Part shown: positions 18,061-26,642 of the stretch, piece after piece | Layout: every line of letters begins with the position of its first letter | How positions within the stretch are numbered: the stretch's first letter is position 1 | From: CAYXVF01 sp964468125 | Lineage (GTDB): Bacteria; Myxococcota; XYA12-FULL-58-9; CAYXVF01 | DNA length: 46,741 nt | Assembly: GCA_964468125.1 (NCBI GenBank) | Contig: CAYXVF010000045.1 | Location: forward strand, 1-46,741 | Reading direction: 5' to 3' | Notes under the pieces: generated by a model | Databases searched by the model: none | What the model was told of the DNA's origin: nothing | The model's input: only the letters and a program-made list of their open reading frames with translations | Made by a program: the position numbers and the translations under genes

Positions 18061-18558
18061 ATGTCGCAGTACGTCGAAATCGAAAACACCGCGGCGCAGT
18101 ACCTCGAGTTCATGATCCACGGGTTCATGAACGGCCTGATCACCCTCCAGGAGCTCGAGGGGATCAGCGACGAGGAAATGGAGACGATCTACGCCCTCGG
18201 CTACAACTTCTTCACTTACGGGAAGTACGACGCGGCAAAGGACATCTTCACCGGTCTCACCGCCTACGCCCCCTACACCGCCCACTACTGGCGCGCCCTG
18301 GGGGCAGTCAATCAGCAGCTCAAGGACTACCCGGAAGCGATCGCAGCCTACGACATGGCGATCGCGAATGACGAAGCGGACGTGGTCAGCTTCGTTTACC
18401 GCGGGGAGAGCCAGATCCTGATGGGGAGCGTCGAGGCGGGTTTGCAGGATCTCGAAAAAGTGCTTCAGATTGGCGGGCAGTATCCCGAATACGCGCCTTG
18501 GGTGCAGCGATCAGAGCTTCTGATCAGCCTGCACACTCAGGGGCCGGGAGCCCAATGA
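18061..18558 (+). CDS. SycD/LcrH-type TPR chaperone, copy 1
   Basis: The 165-residue protein has the size and layout of type III secretion class II chaperones (SycD/LcrH/SctB-chaperone): a short N-terminal helix region, then three tetratricopeptide repeats. The first repeat, ETIYALGYNFFTYGKYDAAK, and the second, HYWRALGAVNQQLKDYPEAI, match the LcrH pattern 'lY-lAfn-Y--GKYedA--vF' and 'LGa--Q---dY--AI--Y'. Such chaperones bind and hold translocators or early substrates in the cytoplasm. A second copy lies at 26643-27128, near 45% alike by eye over the TPRs. The next gene, a response regulator, follows after 42 bp on the same strand. The ATG at 18061 was chosen over an in-frame codon at 18055. 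Confidence 0.8.
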   Translation: MSQYVEIENTAAQYLEFMIHGFMNGLITLQELEGISDEEMETIYALGYNFFTYGKYDAAKDIFTGLTAYAPYTAHYWRALGAVNQQLKDYPEAIAAYDMAIANDEADVVSFVYRGESQILMGSVEAGLQDLEKVLQIGGQYPEYAPWVQRSELLISLHTQGPGAQ

Positions 18559-18600
18559 TGCTTTCTTGCGCGCAAGCGCGGTGAGCGATAGTGGGGTAGA

Positions 18601-19656
18601 GTGAGCCTTTCTCATCGTCCGAAAATCGTCGTCGTCGAAGATGACGATGAGATCCGCAAGGCACTCCGGGAGATGCTGGTGACGCGGGGCTACGCCGTCG
18701 AGTCCTGCGCCAACGGCGACACGGGCCTCAAGGCGATCCGCGGCGAGCTCTACGACCTGCTCATCCTCGACCTGATGCTCCCGGACATGAACGGCCTCGA
18801 GATCTGCCGGCGCGTGCGAGCCGAGCAGCCGGACCTGCCCATCCTCATTCTCACCTCGATGGAATCGGAGGACACGATCCTCGAGGGCTTTCAGTCCGGC
18901 AGCGACGATTACGTCACCAAGCCTTTCCGCATGGGGGAGCTCTTCGCGCGGGTGCAGGCGCTGCTGCGTCGCTCCCGCCGCCGCGCCGTGGATGTGCCGC
19001 AGCCCTTTACCTTCGCCGACTGGTACATCGAGCCACGCGCGCTGAAGGCGAGCCGCGGCGTGGAGGAGATGAGCTTGACCGAGCGCGAGTGCGACATTCT
19101 CGCAATGCTCGTCCAGCACGCCGGCGAAACGGTCACCCGAGCGCAGCTTCTTCAGCAGGCCTGGGGTTTCGAGCACCCGGAGCGGATCGAAACCCGCCGT
19201 GTGGACGTTCAGATGGCCAAGCTGCGCAAGAAGCTCGGCTCGCCCGCGGGCCAGGCGATCGAAACGGTCCACGGCTCCGGCTACCGCTACTTCTACGACG
19301 AACCGAAGCTCAAGCTCGAGCAGTCGCGCGCTCCTTCGACCCGATCTCATTCGCGCAAGAAGGTGATGTGGTTCGCCCGCTACGCGACCGACCACGCGAC
19401 GGGAACCGGCGTCATTCGCGACGCGAGCCCCACCGGCGTCTTTCTGTCCTTCGACAACCCGGACGATCTCAAACGGATCGAGGCGCAGCACATGTGGCTG
19501 CAGATCTACGTGCCGGTCGGAGACCCGCTCGAAATCCAGGGCGAGGTCCGCTGGCGTGGCTGGAACAGCACACACAACGGCCACGGCTTCGGGCTGGTCT
19601 TCGAGGCTCCGAACGAGCGGATCGACGCGCTCCTCCACGGGCGCCCGGACGAATAG
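18601..19656 (+). CDS. OmpR-type response regulator with C-terminal PilZ-like domain
   Basis: The 351-residue protein starts at GTG. Residues 1-122 are a receiver domain with acidic D14/D15, phospho-acceptor D57 (ILDLMLPD), T85 and K107 (DDYVTKPF). Residues about 130-232 are an OmpR/PhoB winged helix (LTERECDILAMLVQHAG, RRVDVQMAKLRKKLG, TVHGSGYRY). Residues about 245-345 are an additional domain with RDASPTGVFLSF and GHGFGLVFEAPNERIDALL, which resembles PilZ. A clear N-terminal RxxxR c-di-GMP motif is missing (RKKVMWFAR is the nearest), so c-di-GMP binding is uncertain. Two-component output plus a PilZ-like module is not a common arrangement. No histidine kinase gene lies beside it. Confidence 0.85.
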   Translation: MSLSHRPKIVVVEDDDEIRKALREMLVTRGYAVESCANGDTGLKAIRGELYDLLILDLMLPDMNGLEICRRVRAEQPDLPILILTSMESEDTILEGFQSGSDDYVTKPFRMGELFARVQALLRRSRRRAVDVPQPFTFADWYIEPRALKASRGVEEMSLTERECDILAMLVQHAGETVTRAQLLQQAWGFEHPERIETRRVDVQMAKLRKKLGSPAGQAIETVHGSGYRYFYDEPKLKLEQSRAPSTRSHSRKKVMWFARYATDHATGTGVIRDASPTGVFLSFDNPDDLKRIEAQHMWLQIYVPVGDPLEIQGEVRWRGWNSTHNGHGFGLVFEAPNERIDALLHGRPDE

Positions 19657-19660
19657 CCGC

Positions 19661-21094
19661 TCAGTAAACCCACGACATCAAGACGCCGCAGAGCCAGGCG
19701 CCGTAGGTGCCTAGAGCGTAGCCGAATACCGCGAGAAGTACCCCCACCGGGGCGAGGGACGGATGAAAGGCCGCCGCGACCACGGGCGCGGAGGCCGCGC
19801 CGCCGATGTTCGCCTTCGAGCCCACCGCCAGGAAGAAGTATGGGGCGCGAATGAGCTTGGCGACGAAGAAGAGCAGCCCGACGTGGAAGGCCATCCAGAC
19901 CAAGCCCACGGCGAAGAGACCCGGGTGATCGAAGATCTCGAGGATGTTCATCTTCATTCCGATGGTTGCCACCAAGACATAGATGAATACGCCGCCGACC
20001 TTCGACGCGCCCGCGCCCTCGATATTGCGAATCTTGGTGAAGGACATCGCGAGACCGAGAGTCGTCGCGGTGACGATCAGCCAGAAGAAGCCCGAGGTGA
20101 GACTGAAGCGGGCGAGCTCCGGAGCGACGTCGCGGATCCACGGGGCGATGATGTCCGCGGCGAGGTGAGAGAAACCGGTGGCGGCGAAGCCGATGCCTGC
20201 GATCAACATGAGGTCGACCATGCTCGGGATCCGAGCAATGCGCGCGCTGAACTCCTCCATGTGATCGCGGAGCGCATTGACCGCCGAGGCATCGGCGCCA
20301 AAGGCACGGTCGATCGCCTCCGTGCGACCGACTCCGAGTAACAGAAAGAACATCCAGATCTCGGCGACGATCACGTCGATGGTGATCATGATCCCGTACA
20401 TCTTGCTGCTGATCAGCCGCGGACCTCCCGGCTCGAGGGGAGTGCCCCACATTTCATACATCGCCGCCTGGTTGGCACCGCCGCCGATCCAACTCCCCGC
20501 GACGGTCGTGAAGCCCCGCCAGACCTCTTCTCCCCCGGCGGGATGAATCACCTCGGGCGCCACCGCGTTGAACAGGAGGATCGCAATCGGTCCGCCGAGC
20601 ACGACACCGACGGTCGCCGTGCCGAACATGATGAGCGCCTTCGGCCCCAGGCGCACCACCTCCTTGAGATCGATGCTCAGGGTCAGCAGAACGAGCGAGG
20701 CGGGAAGAAGGTATCGGGAAGCGACGAAGTAGAGCTTCGAGGTGCCGACCAGGGGAGCGAGCTCGGCTTCGGCGGCGCGACGGGCTTGATCCGGGAGATC
20801 GGCGAGCAACTCCTTGAGCCCGGCGATCGTGTTGAGCCCTGAGACGTCATAGCCGAGCCCCTGAAGCCGTGCGAGGGCCGGCTCCCAGTCGATCCACCCG
20901 GGTGAGATCACTCCCGCCGTGTTGAGCAGGGACGGCAGGAAGTAACACAGCAAGAGTGCAGGAACGAAGGTGTAGAAGCGTTTGAACTGCGGAAGGGTGG
21001 TGGTCCAGAAGATCAGGAGCAACAGCCCAAAGAGGCAACCGAACACGACCGCATCGTTCGTGAAGAGCGGGGTCTTGCTGACGACATCTTGCAT
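19661..21094 (-). CDS. DUF819 family membrane protein
   Basis: The 477-residue protein has about eleven hydrophobic helices. Its start (FTNDAVVFGCLFGLLLLIFW) and the later GSWIGGGANQAAMYEMWGTP and AVGSKANIGGAASAPVVAA are typical of the DUF819 (YjcL-like) family. The repeated G-G-A-N/S patterns suggest an inverted-repeat transporter fold, but no substrate is established. It converges with the response regulator (4 bp apart) and lies 82 bp downstream of the gap-containing gene on the same strand. Confidence 0.82.
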   Translation of the reverse strand: MQDVVSKTPLFTNDAVVFGCLFGLLLLIFWTTTLPQFKRFYTFVPALLLCYFLPSLLNTAGVISPGWIDWEPALARLQGLGYDVSGLNTIAGLKELLADLPDQARRAAEAELAPLVGTSKLYFVASRYLLPASLVLLTLSIDLKEVVRLGPKALIMFGTATVGVVLGGPIAILLFNAVAPEVIHPAGGEEVWRGFTTVAGSWIGGGANQAAMYEMWGTPLEPGGPRLISSKMYGIMITIDVIVAEIWMFFLLLGVGRTEAIDRAFGADASAVNALRDHMEEFSARIARIPSMVDLMLIAGIGFAATGFSHLAADIIAPWIRDVAPELARFSLTSGFFWLIVTATTLGLAMSFTKIRNIEGAGASKVGGVFIYVLVATIGMKMNILEIFDHPGLFAVGLVWMAFHVGLLFFVAKLIRAPYFFLAVGSKANIGGAASAPVVAAAFHPSLAPVGVLLAVFGYALGTYGAWLCGVLMSWVY

Positions 21095-21176
21095 GGCGCG
21101 CGACCTTATCAGCTCCGCGCCATTTGCCGGCTACTTTGCAGCAGATTTCCTCGGGAGCGCGCCCTTTGAGGCCTGC

Positions 21177-23596
21177 TCAGGCGTTCTTGCCCATGGTGAA
21201 GGCCTGAATCCGCTTGTCCCAATCGTGAGCGGTGAAGCCGAGCTTCTTCAAGCTCTCGCGCTGAACCGGCGTGAGGGACATGAAAGCCGTCGCCATCGCC
21301 GTCGGCCAACGCGCCGCCGGGGTGTCCTTCGTATCCCAGGTCTGCTGGTTCCAGCCGAGATTCTTCAAGAGCGCCTGCTCCGCACGCGACATCGACTTCC
21401 AAAGCATGTTCATCAATTGGGGCAGGTCGCGCACCTGGCTCGCGTCCTTCACCAGCATTTTGCCGGTGTAGGGCGCCTCTGCCGCTTCGTCGGTGTTCAG
21501 GTCCGGGGTCTCCGGCATGTACTCGTCGTTTCGAATCGCGGGCTTCACGACCTCGCGCTGCGCGCCTCCGAGCTCCGGCGAGTAGTTGCGCTGAATGCCC
21601 CAGCCATCGGTGGGGACCGTCGACTTCTGTGCAGTCGACCGACCGCTCCGGGCCTGGGCAGTGCCGCGACTCGTCGCCGCCTTGCCATTCGCCTCGCGAC
21701 GCTTCTCAGCCGCGAGCCCCTCGTCGTCCAGGAGAAGGTCCGGATCCGCCATCCCGACCCCGCCGGCGGTGAGTTGGGCGATGACCTGCTCGGTGATCTG
21801 ATTGGCCACCTGCGACGCGATGCTCTGAGCCACCGCCGCCGCGAGGTCCGGGGTCACCGGTCCCGTGCCGAGCTGGCTCAGCGCCGAAGCGACCTGCTGC
21901 TGAATGCTCGAATTGCCGACGGTCCGTCCGGCCGCAGTCCCCGCTCGCGAGCCCGCCGAGCGCGAGGCGGTTCGACCGCGCTGTGTNNNNNNNNNNGTCG
22001 GCGATGCGGCGTCTGCGGCAGACCTCCGGGACGCGTTTGCTGCATCGGATCGCCGCCGTCGTCCGCAACCGGCTGCAGGAAGGCCTGGCTCGGGGGCGTG
22101 CGACGGTCCACGTGAGGATTGAAGTAGCGCGGCTGGGCTCCGCGTGCGCGCGCGGCGGCAGCCTTCGCCTTGCGCTTGGACATCGGCATGCGCTTGGTCC
22201 GAAGCTCACGCGAACGTTGTCGATGCACCTGACGCAGCTCGACGAGGCGCTCGCCGAGTTTTGAGCGCTTCTCTTGTACGAGCGAGCGGTCCTCCGGCGA
22301 CAGCTTCGAGAGGTCGAGGGCCTCCGGCTCTCGGAGGTTCGTCATCCGGTTGATGTCCTCGAAGTACTTCGCCGACGCGAGCTTCTTCGCGCTTTGATCG
22401 TAGGAGCGCGACACCTTGTTGAAAAACTGAATGACCTTCGCTCGATTCTCGCGTCGTACCTTTTGCGCATCCTCTTCGCTCAGGCCCTCTTCGCTCATCA
22501 GGACCGGGGCCGACGGAAGCGGCGACTGCTTCGCGCTCTTCAGCATCTCGTCGACGTCGACCGCAGCTGCGCCGCCGCGCGACACGGCCGCCGACATCTT
22601 GCCGAGGAAACGCGAGACGTGCGCGGAACGCGTCGGGAACTGCGCGCTCTGGAGAGCACGCAGATTCTTGTCGGCGATTTGCCGGAACTCGCTCGGCCGC
22701 CCGGAGCCGATAGTCGCAAAGATCCGACCCTTGTTCTGCGCCGTCTGCGCCTTGAACTTCGGATCCGAGGCGAGCTTCACCATGCCCTCGGCCAGCTCGC
22801 CATTGCCGTTCGACTTTGCGAGGACCTCGGTGGCCTTCGTCTTCGCCGGCATCGGCATCTTGTGGATGACCGGGGTTTGAACGAATTTGTCGACGGTCTC
22901 CATCGCGCCGGGGTTCGTGGCGTTTCGGAACGCCATGTTCATGGACGCGCGCTGGCCACTGCGGCCGATGTTGTGCTTCGCGAGCGAGCCCATCATATCG
23001 AGCGTACGGTCTAGGCCGACACCCGAGCCTTTTTGCATACCAAAGCGCAGCAGACTCGACTTGCCTTGATTGTCCGCTTTAGGCGACTGCATGAAGCGGT
23101 TGCCAAGCATGCGGCTGATGTTCTGCTCCGCCCCCGGGTTCTTCAGAATGGCTTCTTGGATCAAACCCGCTTGCTGCGATGTGTTGACCGACTTTCGGAA
23201 CGTTTCGGATTGGGCCAAACGATTGAGCGCGTCCCCGGCCTTCGCCGCACTGCGCGGGTTTTTCGCCATGGCTTCGCGGAACTGGTTGCGCTGGGCTTCC
23301 GTGAGCTTGTTCTGGAGCTGCGAGTTGTTCTCGAAGCTGCGCAACGCATCTGCGGCTTCCTGGCCGTGCTTGCCACCGATGACCTGCTGCAGGCGCGACT
23401 GGACCTGCTTGTTGCGCTGAAAGGTCTCCCGATCAACGATGCCGTTCTTCAGCCCCTGTTTCTTGACCTCGAGCTTCTTCTCGGCGGCCTTGCGGGCGGC
23501 ATCCGCGGCATCGTGCTCGGACGCCTTCTCCATGGCCTGCATCTTGGCCTTGGAGACCATCCCCTGGATTTGAACGTCGATCGCATCTACCGCCAT
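21177..23596 (-). CDS. Large basic hydrophilic protein of the chaperone cluster, interrupted by assembly gap
   Basis: The ATG at 23596 follows GAGGTG. The first 533 residues run into the N gap; on the other side an open frame continues without a stop to the TGA at 21177, about 270 residues more. A single gene needs a true gap of 3n+2 bases. The protein is polar and strongly basic, rich in Lys, Arg, Gln and Asn, with no signal peptide or membrane segment. Residues about 60-330 are short helical units of the form 'F-n...Q...EA..KNP...' (FREAMAKNPRSAAKAGDAL, IQEAILKNPGAEQNISRML). The far C-terminus has a duplicated motif (SRAEQALLKNLGWNQQTWD and TPVQRESLKKLGFTAHDWD). It may be a secreted substrate, ruler or scaffold; function not recognised. 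Two genes split in the gap remain possible. Confidence 0.65.
21987..21996. other. Assembly gap (10 N)
   Basis: Ten ambiguous bases break the frame of the large basic protein. The round number suggests a placeholder, so the true length is unknown. Both flanks are Arg/Gly/Gln-rich coding sequence, which a repeat-induced assembly break would explain. Confidence 0.99.
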
Positions 23597-23743
23597 TCGC
23601 TCACCTCACTCGCTCGCGTTTGCCATGCATACATACACGGCGTGTCGCGCTCATGGCTCCAATCCCTCGGAGTATAACAGGATTTTCGAGTGAGCGGCGG
23701 CGCAGACCGACGGCGCCGCAACGAAGCAGCCTCGAAAAACGCG

Positions 23744-23775
23744 AAAACGGGCCACCCACCGCGGTGAGTGACCCG
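23744..23775 (-). terminator. Rho-independent terminator after the needle-like gene
   Basis: On the minus strand a 12-bp stem (GGGTCACTCACC / GGTGGGTGGCCC, two G-U pairs) is followed by TTTTCGCGTTTTT. It lies about 70 bp past the stop of the 303-residue gene and before the start of the large basic protein gene, so it should separate the two transcripts. Confidence 0.7.
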
Positions 23776-23805
23776 TCTCGCTTCCGTTTCCGTGACCGCA
23801 TCCAC

Positions 23806-23827
23806 CGGGCCTTCCGGAGAAGGCCCG
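23806..23827. other. Second hairpin in the 249-bp intergenic region 23597-23845
   Basis: A perfect 9-bp stem (CGGGCCTTC / GAAGGCCCG) with a CGGA loop lies 30 bp from the terminator. It has no T tract on either strand. It could stabilise the 3' end of the 303-residue gene's mRNA. The rest of the 249-bp region holds the ribosome binding site, and presumably a promoter, of the next gene; I recognise nothing else. Confidence 0.5.
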
Positions 23828-23845
23828 TCATCAGGATGCGTTCAA

Positions 23846-24757
23846 TTAACCACCGATCTTGCGGACGATGGCCATCGCGGTGTCGTGCAGCATCTTGCTG
23901 ATGTTGCTCATCATCTGCAGGGTCTGCTGCTGCTTCTGCAGCATGTTCTGCAGGTCGACGTTCGCGAGCTGTGCGTCGTCACCGACCGAGTTCAGCTTCT
24001 CTTCCAGGTTGGTGATGTAGGCGTCGAGCTCACCCTTGGTGCTGATAGTGCCGCCGTCGTTGTCGATCGACTGCAGCTGCGGCTCCGAAGGAATGTAGCG
24101 GCCCTGGTCCTGGTCCCAAACCGGCGTCGCGTCGAACTCGAGGCGACCGACGGTGACACCGTTGTTCAAATTGGCGTCGTCGTCGTTGCCGGCCTGCTTG
24201 CCCATCAGCTCGCGCATATCGACGAGGCGCTCACGGATTTGATCCTTCATCTCGTTGAAGAACTTCACCTTGTGGGCGTAAAACTGCAGATCTTCCGTGT
24301 TCTGCATGTACGCCTCGCGCAGGACCTGCTGCACGAGCATGTTCACGTCCACTTCGCCGGTGATGTTCGTCTTCGAGATGAAGTCCGCCCACTGGCCCTG
24401 AACGTCAGCGTAGTTGTTCGCGCTGCCGCTCTGCATCACCAGGCCGCTCCCGACCTTCTTGGTGATGTCGTCAAAAAGGAGCTGGAGAGGCTGGTCGAGC
24501 TCGGCGACGAGCTCCGCACCCTGACCGTCGCTGACGATCCCCAGACCCATGTTCTGGAGGATCTGGTTGATTTGGTTGAGACCCTCAGTGGTGGTGGCAT
24601 CGAGCCAGCCGTCGTTCGCGCTCGGCGAGCCACGGTTCTCAACCTTTACCGCATCAATGAGGCCATCCTTGTTCGAGTCCTGCGTGGTGACAGTGACTTG
24701 ACTGTTGCTGACCTGGGTGAAGACTCCGGACGGATCGTTGTCAATAATCGTAGGCAT
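23846..24757 (-). CDS. Needle/filament-like protein of the SycD cluster, EF-hand-like loops
   Basis: The 303-residue protein has no signal peptide or membrane segment. Near the N-terminus it has a calcium-loop pattern, DSNKDGLID (residues 27-35), and later an EF-hand-like DNDGGTISTKGEL (232-244). The middle (about 138-186) is a helical segment, VQQVLREAYMQNTEDLQFY then KVKFFNEMKDQIRERL. The last 35 residues, LQNMLQKQQQTLQMMSNISK followed by MLHDTAMAIVRKIGG, resemble in spacing the C-terminal helix of type III needle and filament subunits (PscF/YscF, EspA class), which ends in a hydrophobic helix needed for polymerisation. This likeness is by eye. GGAG precedes the start. It is probably exported and may polymerise; the function is inferred. 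Confidence 0.7.
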   Translation of the reverse strand: MPTIIDNDPSGVFTQVSNSQVTVTTQDSNKDGLIDAVKVENRGSPSANDGWLDATTTEGLNQINQILQNMGLGIVSDGQGAELVAELDQPLQLLFDDITKKVGSGLVMQSGSANNYADVQGQWADFISKTNITGEVDVNMLVQQVLREAYMQNTEDLQFYAHKVKFFNEMKDQIRERLVDMRELMGKQAGNDDDANLNNGVTVGRLEFDATPVWDQDQGRYIPSEPQLQSIDNDGGTISTKGELDAYITNLEEKLNSVGDDAQLANVDLQNMLQKQQQTLQMMSNISKMLHDTAMAIVRKIGG

Positions 24758-24785
24758 GATTCATCTCCAAAAAAGAAAAGTTCCG

Positions 24786-24819
24786 AAAAAACCCAATAAA
24801 ACCCTGAGGGAGACCCTCA
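24786..24819 (-). terminator. Weak terminator between coiled-coil and needle-like genes
   Basis: A 6-bp stem (TGAGGG / CCCTCA, loop TCT) is followed on the minus strand by GGGTTTTATTGGGTTTTTTC. It is a fair candidate for partial termination, which would set different levels of the 279- and 303-residue proteins. Confidence 0.45.
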
Positions 24820-24846
24820 AATCCTAAACTTCGACTGAGTGTTCGC

Positions 24847-25686
24847 TTACGGCGCGAGGAGCCCATCGTTGCGGGGGCTCGTACCGACGAACTTGTTGTC
24901 CGTGGCCTGGCGGAGGTCAGGCATCGTGCTCAACGACCACGCCATCAACTGAATGGCCTGGCCGGTGCTCAGCGAATCGAACGAAGCATCCTGCCAGGCG
25001 ACCCGCATCTGGTCCTGCGACAAGCGCGCGGTGTTTTCACCCACCTTTGCAATGTCCGTTTCGACGAGCTCGACCTGCTCGCGTACTGCTTCGATGACCT
25101 TGTCCTTTTGCTGAAGCTTGACCTCGACCTGCTTGCCTATTTCAGCGTTGGACTGCGCCGCGCGACTGATGCGATCCTCCGCCTCCTGAATCTGGCGGAG
25201 CTGCGCGTCGTTCTGAGAGCGCTTTGTGTCACGCTGAGTGTCACGTTCGCGTTCCGCGCCGCTGATTTCGGTCTTCTTCGCGTTGATCTGCCCGTCCAGG
25301 GTGCGAATTTCGTTGCGGAGACGACCGATTTCGCGGTTCACCGAGTCCTGCTTGTTGCGAAGCTGGTCGATGCGGCCGCGAAGGGTTTGAATTTGATTCT
25401 GAAGCGACTGGATGCGCGATTCGTTCGGCTCATCCTTGCGCATCTCCTCGGAGAGCTCGCCCTGCTTGGCTTGGATCTCTGATAGAATACTCTGAATGTC
25501 CGCAGCGATGTTCGCGAGCGTCTCGAACTTCATTGCGAGCGATTCAGTCTTGGACTGACGCTGAGCAAAGAGTCCGTTGAGTTGGTTGTTGAGACCCTCA
25601 ACCTTGGCATCTCCAGGAACGGAGAAGTCGTTCGATACGGTCGAACGCAGGTTCGGATCGAGGCCAGAGCCGCCGAAGTCCGACAT
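24847..25686 (-). CDS. Coiled-coil protein of the SycD cluster
   Basis: The 279-residue protein has a strong AGGAG ribosome binding site 6 bases before the ATG. It has no signal peptide. A polar N-terminus (about 1-40) is followed by a long coiled coil (about 45-235) with clear heptads (SLQNQIQTLRGRIDQLRNKQ, EIGRLRNEIRTLDGQINAKK) and a less charged helix near the end (SLSTGQAIQLMAWSLSTM). The composition (Gln, Asn, Arg, Glu; almost no Cys) and the Ser/Asn-rich N-terminus fit proteins exported by type III-like systems, but also cytoplasmic scaffolds. No family was recognised. It is flanked by the needle-like gene downstream and the 235-residue gene upstream. Confidence 0.7.
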   Translation of the reverse strand: MSDFGGSGLDPNLRSTVSNDFSVPGDAKVEGLNNQLNGLFAQRQSKTESLAMKFETLANIAADIQSILSEIQAKQGELSEEMRKDEPNESRIQSLQNQIQTLRGRIDQLRNKQDSVNREIGRLRNEIRTLDGQINAKKTEISGAERERDTQRDTKRSQNDAQLRQIQEAEDRISRAAQSNAEIGKQVEVKLQQKDKVIEAVREQVELVETDIAKVGENTARLSQDQMRVAWQDASFDSLSTGQAIQLMAWSLSTMPDLRQATDNKFVGTSPRNDGLLAP

Positions 25687-25840
25687 GGAAAACTCCTAAA
25701 ACTGTCTAAAGTCAAAGAGTGCTCACCAACGTGGCTCACACTCATCAAATCTTCGACTCGCCCGGTGGTGTCCCACCGCTCTTGGAGAGTGCGCGCTCAA
25801 AGCTTTCGCCGGCTGCTGCTCTTCTCTCCCGGGGGACCCT

Positions 25841-26548
25841 CTAGCGCTTCACTACGAACGTTCGGTTGTAGTTCACCTGCTGGTTGATCCCCTTATTCAT
25901 CATTTGCGCTTGGGTGACCGCTTGGTTACCTTTTTCAGCAACTTTCTTCACTCCGGCGGCCATTTTGGCCTCGTTTGCCCCACCGTTCCCTACCTCTACC
26001 GACTCGGACTCACCTGCAACCACCAGACCGGTGGCAAGAAGCTTGTGCCCCGTTGGGACGTCGTCCCCCATTTCGATCCCAAAGAAGCGCGAGACATCGG
26101 TGCTCACGTCTTCGAACTCGAGGGGCGGTGGTGGCTCCCTCTCCGCGAGGCTTTGCATGCGTCCGACGTCTTCTTCGGTCGGCAAAAACGATCCACCGAC
26201 CACGGACTCGCCAATGTCCGCGTCGGACTCGGCGATCTCGCCGAATTGCGCACTCGCCAAGGACAGATTGGTCTGGGCCTGCTCGAGCTTTTCTTGGCTC
26301 CACTCGTCGGGATCGACCTCGTCACCGGGGAGGGGGATCGGGGCGCCGCTCGCGTCGCCCACGTCGAAGGTGCGCTTCTTCTTGTGCGCTCCGAGCTTCT
26401 GATATCCCGCCTGTGAGGCGATGCGAGCCTGATCCAGAGCACTGAGCTTGTTGCCCTGCTGCTGGCGAATCTTCTGAGCTTCGGTTTGATTCAGGTTGTG
26501 CTGCGGAACGACGGGGCGGTTCCCATCGACGCGTCCGGAATTGCTCAT
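25841..26548 (-). CDS. Polar, disorder-prone protein of the SycD cluster
   Basis: The 235-residue protein is preceded by GAGAGGG. The N-terminal 40 residues are Asn/Gln/Ser-rich without a hydrophobic signal (NSGRVDGNRPVVPQHNLNQ), the kind of start seen in type III substrates. A basic patch (GAHKKKRTFDVGD) precedes an acidic middle (about 75-160). The C-terminal third is Gln/Asn-rich and helical (AVTQAQMMNKGINQQVNYNR) and contains a mildly hydrophobic stretch (HKLLATGLVVAG). It lies 94 bp downstream of SycD-like copy 2, so it is the likely first client of that chaperone. Function not recognised; it lacks the long hydrophobic segments of classical translocators. Confidence 0.65.
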   Translation of the reverse strand: MSNSGRVDGNRPVVPQHNLNQTEAQKIRQQQGNKLSALDQARIASQAGYQKLGAHKKKRTFDVGDASGAPIPLPGDEVDPDEWSQEKLEQAQTNLSLASAQFGEIAESDADIGESVVGGSFLPTEEDVGRMQSLAEREPPPPLEFEDVSTDVSRFFGIEMGDDVPTGHKLLATGLVVAGESESVEVGNGGANEAKMAAGVKKVAEKGNQAVTQAQMMNKGINQQVNYNRTFVVKR

Positions 26549-26642
26549 GTAGCTGCCCTCTCCTCGCTCGCCCCCCGGAGCGTACCAGAGATCGACCGCC
26601 AGCCGCGAAGGGAAAAGCAGCCAAACGAGGGACGATGCCGCT

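Noticed and set aside
25763..25778. CGGTGG-TGTC-CCACCG hairpin as terminator of the 235-residue gene
   Set aside because: It is 63 bp past the stop and has no T tract on the minus strand.
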